Shown here piece after piece: positions 38,706 through 46,877 of a DNA stretch of 64,000 nucleotides. The notes below the pieces were generated by a model. That model worked only from the letters and a program-made list of their open reading frames with translations, had not been told where the DNA came from and did not search any database. The stretch is taken from the NCBI GenBank assembly GCA_017626365.1, contig JAGAIV010000042.1, positions 1 through 64,000 on the forward strand. The letters are read 5' to 3'. Numbering within the stretch: the stretch's first letter is position 1; each line of letters opens with the position of its first letter. The stretch comes from Clostridia bacterium. Its GTDB lineage: Bacteria > Bacillota > Clostridia > TANB77 > CAG-508. A program made the position numbers and the translations under genes.

Positions 38706-40430
38706 ATGGATTATAAAGAAAAATATAATAGTTGGTGTCAAAATCCACTTTTTGATGAAGAGACTAAAAAAGAGTTATTTAGCATAAAAGATGATGAAGA
38801 AGAAATTAAAGACCGTTTCTATAAAGACTTAGAATTTGGAACAGGAGGATTAAGAGGAATTATTGGAAATGGAACAAATCGAATGAATCAATATACGGTA
38901 ACAAAAGCAACACAAGGTCTTGCAAATTATATTATAGAAAAAGGAAAGCAAGAAAAAGGAGTTGCTATTAGTTACGATTCTAGAAACATGTCAAAAGAAT
39001 TTAGTGAGCAAACAGCCTTATGCCTTAATGCAAACGGAATCAAAACATATGTATTTGAATCTTTAAGACCAGTACCAGAATTATCATTCGCTGTTCGTAA
39101 ACTCGGATGCACTGCCGGAATCATGATTACAGCAAGTCATAACCCACCAAAATACAATGGATACAAAGTATATTGGGATGATGGAGCACAAATTGTATCA
39201 CCTGTCGATAAAGAAGTTATAGAAAAAGTAAATGAAATTACCGACTTTGCTATGGTAAAAACCATGGATAAACAGGAAGCAATTCAATCAGGCTTATATC
39301 ATCAAATTGGAAGTGAAATTGATGATGCCTATATGCAAGAATTAAAAAAACAATGTCTTAATCCAGAAGTCATAAAAGAAGTAGAAAAAGACATTAGTAT
39401 TGTTTATACACCACTACATGGAACTGGAAATATGCCAGTTACTAGAATACTAAAAGAATTAGGATTTACAAATGTTTATGTAGTTCCAGAACAAGAAAAA
39501 CCAGATGGAAACTTCCCAACAGTAGATTATCCAAACCCAGAAGATGCAAAAGCCTTCAAATTAGCGCTAGAACTTGCAAAAAAAGTAAATGCAGACGTAG
39601 TACTTGCAACAGACCCAGATGCAGACCGACTTGGAGTATATGCAAAGGATTCTAAAACAGGAGAATATATGCCATTTACCGGAAATATGTCTGGAATGTT
39701 AATTGCAGAATACCTATTAAGCCAAAGAAGCAAAAAAGGAATATTACCAACAAATGGAGCATTTATCAAAACAATCGTATCCACTAATATGGCAGATGCC
39801 ATTGCAAAAGAATATGGCATGAAACTAATCGAAGTATTAACAGGCTTCAAATATATTGGAGAAAAAATAAGAGAATTTGAACAAACGAAAGAATATGAAT
39901 ATCAATTTGGATTTGAAGAAAGTTATGGATGCTTAGTAGGAACTCATGCAAGAGATAAAGACGGTATTGCTGCTGTTATGATACTTTGCGAAGCCACAGC
40001 ATTCTATAAAAAACAAGGATTAACGCTATGGGATCAAATGATAAACCTATATGAAAAATATGGTTACTATAAAGAAGGAATTAGCTCTATCACCATGGAG
40101 GGAGCATCAGGTGCCGAAAAAATAAAAGAAATCATGGACAATTTAAGACAAAACCCACCTACTGAATTTGGAAAATATAAAGTATTAGAAATAAAAGATT
40201 ATAAACTAAGCGAAGCGAAAAACTTACAAACAGGAGAAACATCCGAAATCACATTACCAACATCAAATGTATTATACTATGAACTTGAAAACAACAGTTG
40301 GTGTTGTGCTCGTCCATCCGGAACAGAACCAAAAATTAAATTCTATATGGGAATCAAAGCAACTTCAATGGAAGAGGCTAATAAGGAATTAGAAGAACTA
40401 AAACAAGCAGTATTAGAGGTTGTAAAATAA
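38706..40430 (+). CDS. Phosphoglucomutase/phosphomannomutase family protein
   Basis: A 574-residue alpha-D-phosphohexomutase. The active-site serine loop is GIMITASHNPPKYNGYKVYW (about 141-160), the metal loop is DPDADRLG (about 305), the sugar-binding loop is GFEESYG and the phosphate-binding loop is RPSGTEPKIKFY near the C-terminus. It converts glucose-6-phosphate and glucose-1-phosphate; the length and LRGIIGNGTNRMN start agree with the PgcA type of Firmicutes. RBS AAGGAGG precedes ATG 38706. Its neighbour makes UDP-sugars from the product. Confidence 0.95.
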   Translation: MDYKEKYNSWCQNPLFDEETKKELFSIKDDEEEIKDRFYKDLEFGTGGLRGIIGNGTNRMNQYTVTKATQGLANYIIEKGKQEKGVAISYDSRNMSKEFSEQTALCLNANGIKTYVFESLRPVPELSFAVRKLGCTAGIMITASHNPPKYNGYKVYWDDGAQIVSPVDKEVIEKVNEITDFAMVKTMDKQEAIQSGLYHQIGSEIDDAYMQELKKQCLNPEVIKEVEKDISIVYTPLHGTGNMPVTRILKELGFTNVYVVPEQEKPDGNFPTVDYPNPEDAKAFKLALELAKKVNADVVLATDPDADRLGVYAKDSKTGEYMPFTGNMSGMLIAEYLLSQRSKKGILPTNGAFIKTIVSTNMADAIAKEYGMKLIEVLTGFKYIGEKIREFEQTKEYEYQFGFEESYGCLVGTHARDKDGIAAVMILCEATAFYKKQGLTLWDQMINLYEKYGYYKEGISSITMEGASGAEKIKEIMDNLRQNPPTEFGKYKVLEIKDYKLSEAKNLQTGETSEITLPTSNVLYYELENNSWCCARPSGTEPKIKFYMGIKATSMEEANKELEELKQAVLEVVK

Positions 40431-40434
40431 GCAA

Positions 40435-40462
40435 GAAGAACAGGATTATTCCTGTTCTTCTT
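40435..40462. terminator. Bidirectional terminator
   Basis: GAAGAACAGGA pairs with TCCTGTTCTTC; it overlaps the last codons of the convergent ttcA-like gene. Confidence 0.8.
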
Positions 40463-41168
40463 GTTTCCAGCCTTTTATATTACTTCTCATAATCGCCCCA
40501 TATAAATTAGCTTTTACATGAGGAATATCTATTTGTAAATCATGAATCATTTTCTTCATATCTTCTCTTTTAGAAACCCCATCCATAGGGCAAGTCTTCG
40601 GCATAACGGTAATATTGTTTTTCTTAACAAATCTTTTTGTCTCTTTTTCTGGAGTATAAATTAATGGTCTAATTAGAGTCATTTTGGAACGGTCCATATA
40701 GCTTACGGGAGCAAACGTTGAAATACTTCCTGTATAAAATAAGTTTAATAAAAATGTTTCTAAAACATCATCTTCATTATGTCCAAGTGCAATTTTGTTA
40801 CATCCCTCGCGAATGGCAGTGGTATTTAAGATACCACGACGAAGATTTGCACATAAAGAACATGGATTTTTCTCATTTCTTATATCAAACACAATCTCTT
40901 TAATATGGCTTTCCTCACAAAAAAAGGGAACCCCAATTTCCTTACAAACATTCTCCAAAAGACCACGGTCAAAAAACTCAAAACCAGGGTCAACACTAAT
41001 TGCAATCAAATCAAATTTTTTCGGATAAAAGCGCGCTAAAGCCTTTAATGCAGAAAGTAACGTAATAGAATCCTTACCGCCAGACAAACCAACAGCAATT
41101 TTATCTCCTTCTTCAATCATATGAAAATCCTCAATAGCTTTTCTTAAATAACCTAATATTTTTTGCAT
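40446..41168 (-). CDS. TtcA-family tRNA thiolation protein
   Basis: A 240-residue PP-loop ATPase. The PP-loop is VGLSGGKDS (residues about 26-34), followed by CSLCANLRRG and a second cysteine pair PKTCPMDG characteristic of TtcA/TtuA proteins that carry a [4Fe-4S] cluster. TtcA makes 2-thiocytidine at tRNA position 32. In Gram-positives this subgroup is often called tRNA 2-thiocytidine biosynthesis protein TtcA without experiment. RBS GGAGAG precedes ATG 41168. Confidence 0.88.
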   Translation of the reverse strand: MQKILGYLRKAIEDFHMIEEGDKIAVGLSGGKDSITLLSALKALARFYPKKFDLIAISVDPGFEFFDRGLLENVCKEIGVPFFCEESHIKEIVFDIRNEKNPCSLCANLRRGILNTTAIREGCNKIALGHNEDDVLETFLLNLFYTGSISTFAPVSYMDRSKMTLIRPLIYTPEKETKRFVKKNNITVMPKTCPMDGVSKREDMKKMIHDLQIDIPHVKANLYGAIMRSNIKGWKQEEQE

Positions 41169-41246
41169 GATACTCTCTCCTTACATATAAACTATTATAC
41201 AAGCCAATCATATAAAATTCAACGAAATTTAGTATTTTTTTAAAAT

Positions 41247-41275
41247 TTGCAAAATTAACATAAAAGTAGTATAAT
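41247..41275 (+). promoter_or_regulatory. Promoter-like element 1 upstream of small-RNA region
   Basis: TTGCAA, 17 bases, TATAAT. A closely similar promoter stands 125 bases downstream. Confidence 0.55.
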
Positions 41276-41371
41276 GTTATTGTAATTAGCATAAACATTT
41301 AAAAGTATAGTTGATTTTGTAACTAAATCTAGCAAAACTGTAAAAAACTGGTTAATTTTTGCAAAAAAGTA

Positions 41372-41400
41372 TTGCAAAATCAAAACAACTCTAGTATAAT
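41372..41400 (+). promoter_or_regulatory. Promoter-like element 2, drives the candidate small RNA
   Basis: TTGCAA, 17 bases, TATAAT, followed at once by the hairpin-rich region that ends in a terminator at 41500-41534. Confidence 0.65.
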
Positions 41401-41405
41401 ACAAT

Positions 41406-41536
41406 GTACAGATATGAGAATAAATAAGTCATGTTATTTATTCCTCCTTTATAAATCTGTAAAACGAGTAGTTTAGAAATTTACTCACGTAAATGGAACA
41501 AAAAAGACTAGAGCTGGCGGGCTCTAGTCTTTTGCT
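41406..41536 (+). ncRNA. Candidate small RNA (about 130 nt), possible antitoxin RNA
   Basis: Bounded by a promoter (41372-41400) and a strong terminator (stem GACTAGAGC/GCTCTAGTC, 41500-41534). Within it ACAGAT pairs with ATCTGT, AATAAATAA with TTATTTATT, and GAGTA with TACTC. A CCTCCTTT segment (about 41443-41450) is exactly complementary to the RBS AAAGGAGG of the convergent 26-residue peptide gene. I recognise no known RNA family. Confidence 0.5.
41500..41534. terminator. Shared bidirectional terminator of small RNA and peptide gene
   Basis: AAAAAAGACTAGAGC, loop TGGCGG, GCTCTAGTCTTTT. It has U-runs in both directions. Confidence 0.85.
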
Positions 41537-41543
41537 ATATGTA

Positions 41544-41624
41544 TTAATTACAAAAACCTTTAAAGATTTTATAAAGCAATGTCAACACATAGACTTTAAC
41601 GAATAGTTTAATCCATTTTTTCAC
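41544..41624 (-). CDS. 26-residue basic hydrophobic peptide (possible type I toxin)
   Basis: GTG start 6 bases after the near-perfect RBS AAAGGAGGTG (41631-41640), the best ribosome-binding site in the region. The peptide begins MKKWIKLFVKVYVLTLL and ends GFCN: a single membrane-length hydrophobic stretch with lysines. It ends 10 bases before a terminator shared with a convergent candidate small RNA. Size, charge and arrangement resemble type I toxins of Gram-positive bacteria, but no known family (Fst, TxpA, BsrG) is matched. A leader or regulatory peptide is also possible. Confidence 0.5.
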   Translation of the reverse strand: MKKWIKLFVKVYVLTLLYKIFKGFCN

Positions 41625-41640
41625 GTAATTCACCTCCTTT

Positions 41641-41959
41641 GCAGACAAACAAAAAAAGGATAAAATGGAATAAAACTATTATATGATGAAAGAGAAAAAT
41701 AATCAATAAAAAACAAATAAAAAAATAATTTTTTACATTTTTGTAAAAAAATGTAAAAACATTAATAATAATTTATAAAATTTTTAAGGAAAGTTATGTT
41801 CTAGGAACATGACTCTATTTTTCTGCTTTAAATAAGTTTTATATTTTATTAAAATAAATATTTAAATAGGATTGATAAAAAAATATATATATTATAAAAT
41901 AAAAGATGTAAAAAAATATTTAATATAGATAATAGCAAGCAAATTTTTAAATAAAATAT
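41641..41959. other. AT-rich intergenic region
   Basis: About 320 very AT-rich bases upstream of the peptide gene (minus strand) and of tRNA-Arg (plus strand). I see a short palindrome GTTCTAGGAAC near 41796-41808 but nothing else I can support. Confidence 0.5.
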
Positions 41960-42035
<76 letters not shown>

Positions 42036-42076
42036 GAACTTGCTACGCAAGAGTGAAAAGTGAAAAGGTGGAACCA

Positions 42077-42541
42077 ATGCAAGAAAAAGAAAAATTTATG
42101 AAAGAAGCATTAAAAGAAGCTCTAAAAGCATACGATAAATTAGAAGTACCAGTTGGCGCAGTTATTGTAAAAGACTCTAAAATAATTGCAAGAGCTCACA
42201 ACATAAAAGAAGAAAAAAATGACACAACAAAACATGCAGAAATTTTAGCAATCAGCAAAGCAAGTAAAAAGTTACAAAGTTGGAGATTAACAGATTGTGA
42301 AATGTATGTAACCCTAGAACCATGTTCTATGTGCGCTGGAGCATTAATCAATTCAAGAATCAAAAAAGTATACATAGGGACTATGGATTCAAAAACAGGT
42401 GCATGCGGTTCAGTATTAAACTTATTAAAAGATTATACCTTCAATCATAAAGTAGAAGTAGAAACAGGAGTATTACAAGAAAATTGTGAAGCATTACTTA
42501 AAAAATTCTTCAAAGAATTACGAGCAATTAAGAAAAAATAA
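42077..42541 (+). CDS. tadA: tRNA-specific adenosine deaminase
   Basis: A 154-residue zinc-dependent deaminase. HAEILAI supplies the zinc histidine and catalytic glutamate, and PCSMCAGALI supplies the two zinc cysteines. TadA converts A34 to inosine in tRNA-Arg(ACG), which then reads CGU, CGC and CGA but not CGG. This matters for the CGG phenomenon in this genome. ATG 42077 is used because AAAGGTGG lies 7 bases upstream. It stands between two tRNA genes. Confidence 0.95.
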   Translation: MQEKEKFMKEALKEALKAYDKLEVPVGAVIVKDSKIIARAHNIKEEKNDTTKHAEILAISKASKKLQSWRLTDCEMYVTLEPCSMCAGALINSRIKKVYIGTMDSKTGACGSVLNLLKDYTFNHKVEVETGVLQENCEALLKKFFKELRAIKKK

Positions 42542-42551
42542 TGATAAATAT

Positions 42552-42642
42552 GGAGAGATGTCTGAGAGGTTTAAGGTGTATGTCTCGAAAACATATGTAG
42601 GGTGATACCCTACCGTGGGTTCGAATCCCACTCTCTCCGCCA
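42552..42642 (+). tRNA. tRNA-Ser(CGA)
   Basis: A 91-base class II tRNA with encoded CCA, a long variable arm (GTAGGGTGATACCCTAC), and anticodon loop CTCGAAA (anticodon CGA, reading TCG). Acceptor GGAGAGA pairs with TCTCTCC. Confidence 0.95.
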
Positions 42643-42655
42643 AAAGGAGTCCAAA

Positions 42656-43393
42656 ATGGAAAAATCAAAATTCTTAAGAAAAAACCTTGTTATTATTATA
42701 ATTGCAATCATCGCAATTATTGTTGGAAGTATTATCATGAGGTACAGTGTAGAGGGAGAAGAAAATCTTCCATTTCAAGTATCTAAAATAATGGTAATAA
42801 GCAATGCTTCTGGCATACAAAGACAAGAAAGCCAATACAAATGGGATTTAAACGTAGTACAAAACAATGATATCTATATTGATATATTAAAAAACAAAAA
42901 TTATAACAAAGAAGAAATTATAGATAAAGTTATTTTTAGCAATTTTGAGATAAATGAGAAACCTAAAAAAGGCGAAGTTACTGTATATAGTTCAGCAAGC
43001 CTAGAAAATGGAATATATAATAATGAAGAACAATACAAAATAACAGATACGTTAGAATACATAGGAAATGAAGAAAAATCGGATATGAAAAATTTACAAA
43101 TTTCCAACCAAGGAGGACTTATCCTTTTAAGGGTAGTAAACGAAAACTTGGGAACATATACATCAAATGAAGATGAAGAAATTAGACATGATGGAACATT
43201 ACTTGGAAAATTAGGATTAACAAATGAAGATGTAACATTTACAATATCATTTGACTTATCCATAGAATTAAAATCAGATAAAAACTATAAAGCAAAAGTA
43301 ACCTTAGAATTACCAAAAGGAAATTTAGCTACAGAAGGTACAACAAATTATCAAATTTCTGGTACAGAAGAACTTGTATTTAAAAGATACTAA
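42656..43393 (+). CDS. Hypothetical membrane-anchored extracytoplasmic protein
   Basis: A 245-residue protein with a basic N-terminus and one transmembrane helix (about residues 8-28). The rest is predicted extracytoplasmic, with alternating strands (VSKIMVISNASGIQ, KWDLNVVQNNDIYIDI, KGEVTVYSSASLENG, VTFTISFDLSIELKSDKNYKAKVTLELPKG). This looks like a beta-sandwich. I do not recognise the family. RBS AAAGGAG precedes ATG 42656, 14 bases after the tRNA-Ser gene. Function unknown. Confidence 0.65.
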   Translation: MEKSKFLRKNLVIIIIAIIAIIVGSIIMRYSVEGEENLPFQVSKIMVISNASGIQRQESQYKWDLNVVQNNDIYIDILKNKNYNKEEIIDKVIFSNFEINEKPKKGEVTVYSSASLENGIYNNEEQYKITDTLEYIGNEEKSDMKNLQISNQGGLILLRVVNENLGTYTSNEDEEIRHDGTLLGKLGLTNEDVTFTISFDLSIELKSDKNYKAKVTLELPKGNLATEGTTNYQISGTEELVFKRY

Positions 43394-43418
43394 AAATGCA
43401 TAAAATGAAATATAACTA

Positions 43419-43447
43419 TTGCTAAAACTAAATTTTCATTATATAAT
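43419..43447 (+). promoter_or_regulatory. Promoter of the SRP RNA gene
   Basis: TTGCTA, 17 bases, TATAAT directly upstream of the SRP RNA. Confidence 0.7.
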
Positions 43448-43450
43448 TGC

Positions 43451-43597
43451 AAATGGTATGAGTTCTTATACTTGTATGGAGAACAACTCTGATAAAAAGC
43501 TATGAACCTTGTCAGGTCGGAAACGAAGCAGCAATAAGTAGTGGATTATGTGGAAGTTGTTTTCCATAGAGGTATAAGGAAAGCTCACACCATTTTT
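43451..43597 (+). ncRNA. ffs: Signal recognition particle RNA
   Basis: Contains the invariant Ffh-binding core GTCAGGTCGGAAACGAAGCAGC (written here across 43512-43532: GTCAGG, GGAAAC tetraloop stem, GAAGCAGC) and long pairing arms; the ends AAATGGT and ACCATTT pair. Its place just upstream of dnaX is the classic Firmicutes arrangement. Confidence 0.95.
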
Positions 43598-43616
43598 TAA
43601 AAGAGGTGAAAGCAAA

Positions 43617-45194
43617 ATGGAATATACAGCACTATATAGAAAATTTAGACCACTAACATTTAGTGAATTAGTAGGGCAAGACCATATTACAAAAACACTA
43701 AAAAATCAGATTAAATCTGGTAGAATTGGACATGCTTACCTTTTTAATGGTGGACGTGGAACTGGTAAAACATCTTCTGCAAAAATATTTGCAAGAGCGA
43801 TTAACTGCCTAAATCCAAAAGATGGAGAGCCATGTAACGAATGTGAAATTTGTAAAGCAATGTTAGAAGGTTCCTTAACCGATGTAGTAGAAATGGACGC
43901 TGCATCAAATAATAGTGTAGAAGATATTCGTTCCATAAGAGATGAAGTAAATTTCTTACCAACACTTGCAAAATATCGTGTATACATTATAGACGAGGTT
44001 CATATGTTATCAACAGGAGCATTTAATGCCCTTTTAAAAACATTAGAAGAACCACCAGCACATGTTAAATTCATACTAGCTACAACCGAACCACAAAAAT
44101 TACCAGCAACCATTCTTTCAAGATGCCAAAGATTTGATTTTAAGCGTATTTCAGATGAAGATATTGTAAAAAGATTAAAAATTGTTTGTGAACAAAGTCA
44201 AATACAAATTACAGAAGAAGCATTAAACATTATTGCAGTTCTAGCAGAAGGGGCAGCAAGAGATGCTTTAAGTATATTAGAAAGATGTAGCCAAGAACAA
44301 GATGGAACAATTGATGGAGATTTAGTAAAAGCATTAGTAGGAATTCCTAAAATTACATTTGTAAATAAAATAGTAGAGGCTATTATTTCGTATAAGTCAG
44401 AAGAGGCATTACAAGCATTAGAAGAAGTGTTACAAGATGGAAAAGATTTAAATAATTTGTTATGGGAAATTATAAAATATGTAAAAGACATTTTAGTATA
44501 TAAAACAAGTAAAAATTTAAATTTATATAATAAAGAAGAACTAGCTGGAATAGAAAAGTTATCAGCAAATGTTTCAAAAGAGCGTTTAATCAATTTAATT
44601 TATGAATTATCAGAAATTGAAAATAATATAAAATGGTCATCACAAAAAGAAATCATGCTACAAACAGGCATTATCAAATTATCTACAAATGTGACTTATG
44701 ATGGAATAGAAGAGTTAAAAAAGAAAGTACAAGATTTGGAAAATAAAATAAATAGTGGAAATATCACTGTAAAAAGTGCCAATTCAAATAGTTTACCAAA
44801 AGAATCAATAACACAAAAGCAAGAAACAAAAAAAGTAGAATCAAAAGCAAACATTGCTAATTTAAAATCAGAAGAATATTGGCCAAAGGTAGTAAATAGT
44901 TTAAAAGATTCTGGTAAAATGATATTGTATTCAAATTTAGTAAATACAAAAGCAAAACAAAAAGATGATTTAACCATAGAAGTTATTTTTCCAAATGGAT
45001 TAACCAAATTTGGAAAAGATTTATTGCAAAGACCAGAGAATATGAAAGAAATTGTAAGACTGGTATCTATGGAATGTGGAAAAGAAATGAGAATTCAATA
45101 TATTGATGCAGCAAACTATGTTCCAAAGGAAGAAAATAGTATAGAAGACATGGTAAAGAAGTTAGATATACCGGTTAATATTATAGAAGAATAA
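43617..45194 (+). CDS. dnaX: DNA polymerase III subunit gamma/tau
   Basis: A 525-residue clamp-loader ATPase. It has [19 protein letters not shown] start, Walker [13 protein letters not shown] (about 41-52), the four-cysteine zinc site (CLNP...CNECEIC), IIDEVHMLS, and sensor 1/SRC ([10 protein letters not shown]). A C-terminal tau-like extension of about 160 residues binds the polymerase. RBS AGAGGTG precedes ATG 43617. It starts the dnaX-ybaB-recR operon. Confidence 0.96.
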   Translation: MEYTALYRKFRPLTFSELVGQDHITKTLKNQIKSGRIGHAYLFNGGRGTGKTSSAKIFARAINCLNPKDGEPCNECEICKAMLEGSLTDVVEMDAASNNSVEDIRSIRDEVNFLPTLAKYRVYIIDEVHMLSTGAFNALLKTLEEPPAHVKFILATTEPQKLPATILSRCQRFDFKRISDEDIVKRLKIVCEQSQIQITEEALNIIAVLAEGAARDALSILERCSQEQDGTIDGDLVKALVGIPKITFVNKIVEAIISYKSEEALQALEEVLQDGKDLNNLLWEIIKYVKDILVYKTSKNLNLYNKEELAGIEKLSANVSKERLINLIYELSEIENNIKWSSQKEIMLQTGIIKLSTNVTYDGIEELKKKVQDLENKINSGNITVKSANSNSLPKESITQKQETKKVESKANIANLKSEEYWPKVVNSLKDSGKMILYSNLVNTKAKQKDDLTIEVIFPNGLTKFGKDLLQRPENMKEIVRLVSMECGKEMRIQYIDAANYVPKEENSIEDMVKKLDIPVNIIEE

Positions 45195-45207
45195 GGAGGA
45201 AAAGAAA

Positions 45208-45552
45208 ATGGCAAAAAGAGGAGGATTCCCAGGAATGGGCGGAGGATTTGGAGGAATGAATCTAAATAACCTTATGAAAGAAGCAAAAAAAATGCAAGCT
45301 GACTTAGAAAAAACACAAGAAGAACTAAGTGTAAAAGAATTTGATGCAACAGTAGGTGGAGGAGCAGTATCTGTAAAAGTTACAGGAGATAAACAAGTAA
45401 AAGAAATCACAATACAAAAAGATGTAGTAGACCCAGATGATGTAGAAATGTTACAAGATTTAATCTTAACATGCGTAAACGAAGCATTAAGAAAAGTAGA
45501 TGCTGCAACTGCAGCATCAATGGGAAAATTCAATATACCAGGATTAATGTAA
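45208..45552 (+). CDS. YbaB/EbfC family nucleoid-associated protein
   Basis: A 114-residue protein beginning with a Gly/Phe-rich stretch ([26 protein letters not shown]) and with the family core [28 protein letters not shown] and [13 protein letters not shown]. These small dimers bind DNA and form part of the conserved dnaX-ybaB-recR cluster. RBS AAGGAGG precedes ATG 45208. Confidence 0.95.
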   Translation: MAKRGGFPGMGGGFGGMNLNNLMKEAKKMQADLEKTQEELSVKEFDATVGGGAVSVKVTGDKQVKEITIQKDVVDPDDVEMLQDLILTCVNEALRKVDAATAASMGKFNIPGLM

Positions 45553-45580
45553 TGTAGGGGCGGGCTATATGTCCGCCCAA
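45553..45580. repeat. Short dispersed palindrome (TGTAGGGG type), copy 3
   Basis: TGTAGGGGCGGGC, TATAT, GTCCGCCCA between ybaB and recR. Same opening as the copy at 18613. Confidence 0.7.
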
Positions 45581-45606
45581 AACAGCATAAAAAGGAGAAA
45601 AAAATA

Positions 45607-46206
45607 ATGTCATATTATTCACCATCAATCGAAAAATTAGTCGAAAGTTTTGAAAAATTACCAAGTATTGGACATAAAACAGCAGTAAGACTTGCATTTC
45701 ATATGTTAGATGCAAGCGAACAAGAAGTACAAGAATTCATCACATCAATTACCACAGCAAAACAAAACCTAAAATACTGTTCAAAATGCTATAATATATC
45801 AGATACGGACCCATGTCCAATATGTGCAAACCCAAAAAGAGATGAAAGTATTATATGCGTAGTAGAAGATGTAAAAGATATAATAGCTATGGAAAAAACA
45901 CACGAATTTAAAGGCGTATACCATGTATTACATGGTTCTATTTCACCAATGAATGGAGTAGGACCAGACGACATCAAACTAAAAGAGCTACTTTCTAGAC
46001 TAAATCCAGAAACAGTAAAAGAAATCATACTTGCAACAAACCCAAGAGTAGAGGGAGAAGCAACAGCAATGTACATATCAAAATTAGTAAAACCATTAGG
46101 AATAAAAGTAACAAGAATAGCACATGGAATCCCGGTAGGAGGAGACCTAGAATACACAGACGAAATAACTCTAACTAAAGCACTAGAAGGAAGAAGAGAA
46201 ATATAA
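45607..46206 (+). CDS. recR: Recombination mediator protein RecR
   Basis: A 199-residue protein with helix-hairpin-helix [14 protein letters not shown] (about 18-31), a C4 zinc finger ([16 protein letters not shown]), a Toprim domain ([47 protein letters not shown]) and the Walker-like C-terminal segment. RecR works with RecO to load RecA at gaps. RBS AAAGGAG precedes ATG 45607. Confidence 0.97.
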   Translation: MSYYSPSIEKLVESFEKLPSIGHKTAVRLAFHMLDASEQEVQEFITSITTAKQNLKYCSKCYNISDTDPCPICANPKRDESIICVVEDVKDIIAMEKTHEFKGVYHVLHGSISPMNGVGPDDIKLKELLSRLNPETVKEIILATNPRVEGEATAMYISKLVKPLGIKVTRIAHGIPVGGDLEYTDEITLTKALEGRREI

Positions 46207-46220
46207 GCCTTAAGAAAAAA

Positions 46221-46448
46221 CTACTTTATAAAAAACGGAGGATTTTTTCCTCCGTTTTTTAAATCTTCTTCTTCAGCATCAGCAGCGGCAATTGTACTCA
46301 AATTAGAACCTAAAGCAGATAAAAAATTACCTAAAGTATCAATTTCATCAGGAGATAGGCCTTGACTAATAATAATAGCAAGAGCACTTGAAAGAGCAAC
46401 TAATTCAGCACCAGATAAACTATCTAAGAAATCAATCAAGAACCTCAC
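46221..46448 (-). CDS. Small conserved clostridial protein of unknown function
   Basis: A 75-residue acidic protein: MRFLIDFLDSLSGAELVALSSALAIIISQGLSP... and a hydrophobic central part (GNFLSALGSNLSTIAA), ending in a short polar tail. It resembles small clostridial proteins that share a D-x-x-x-GNFL-x-x-x-G-x-x-L pattern. RBS GAGGTGAGG precedes the ATG. Its last codons lie in a hairpin that also terminates recR. Function unknown. Confidence 0.65.
   Translation of the reverse strand: MRFLIDFLDSLSGAELVALSSALAIIISQGLSPDEIDTLGNFLSALGSNLSTIAAADAEEEDLKNGGKNPPFFIK
46231..46260. terminator. Bidirectional terminator after recR
   Basis: AAAAACGGAGGA pairs with TCCTCCGTTTTT. Confidence 0.8.
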
Positions 46449-46561
46449 CTCATATGAAAATATATGAAGTGAGATTGATTTCTATTACTTTTGTCGAAAA
46501 ATATTGAATTTTATGTAAAATTAATATATAATAAATATATTCCAAATAAGGAGGAGCCGAT

Positions 46562-46828
46562 ATGGTAAGAGAATTTAATTGTGAGGAACGGCATATTCAT
46601 GTAAATGTCGTTGGGGTGGGAGATGTGATTACAATTCCCAAAGGAGTTGCTGTAAATTGGGTACTAAAGGATATTCAATTAGATGGTTTGTATGAAATGA
46701 ACTTTGATATTGTGATGGCAACTAAACATCACAATATGTTATGCAACAAGTCATGGTACAGAATTTGCAGAAGCTCTAATCAAGCAATACTGAAAAGAAT
46801 TGTTGGAGCTAGTGTAATAGGAGAGTAA
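46562..46828 (+). CDS. Unidentified small ORF carrying the only apparent arginine CGG
   Basis: An 88-residue frame with a strong RBS (AAGGAGGAG). It begins MVREFNCEERHIHV; the R of EER is CGG at 46589-46591. Codon use (GTG, GGG, TTG) differs from that of neighbours, suggesting acquired or decaying DNA, and the C-terminal third looks less protein-like than an alternative frame there (ATSHGTEFAEALIKQY). If the genome's CGG rule applied here (C GGC), translation would stop after about 13 residues. It may therefore be a pseudogene, a foreign gene or a genuine exception. I do not recognise a family. Confidence 0.4.
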   Translation: MVREFNCEERHIHVNVVGVGDVITIPKGVAVNWVLKDIQLDGLYEMNFDIVMATKHHNMLCNKSWYRICRSSNQAILKRIVGASVIGE

Positions 46829-46840
46829 TTTCTGTTACAT

Positions 46841-46877
46841 AAAAAGGGTTAGAACTGAAACGTTCTAGCCCTTTTTT
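46841..46877. terminator. Bidirectional terminator
   Basis: AAAAAGGGTTAGAAC pairs with GTTCTAGCCCTTTTT. Confidence 0.85.
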
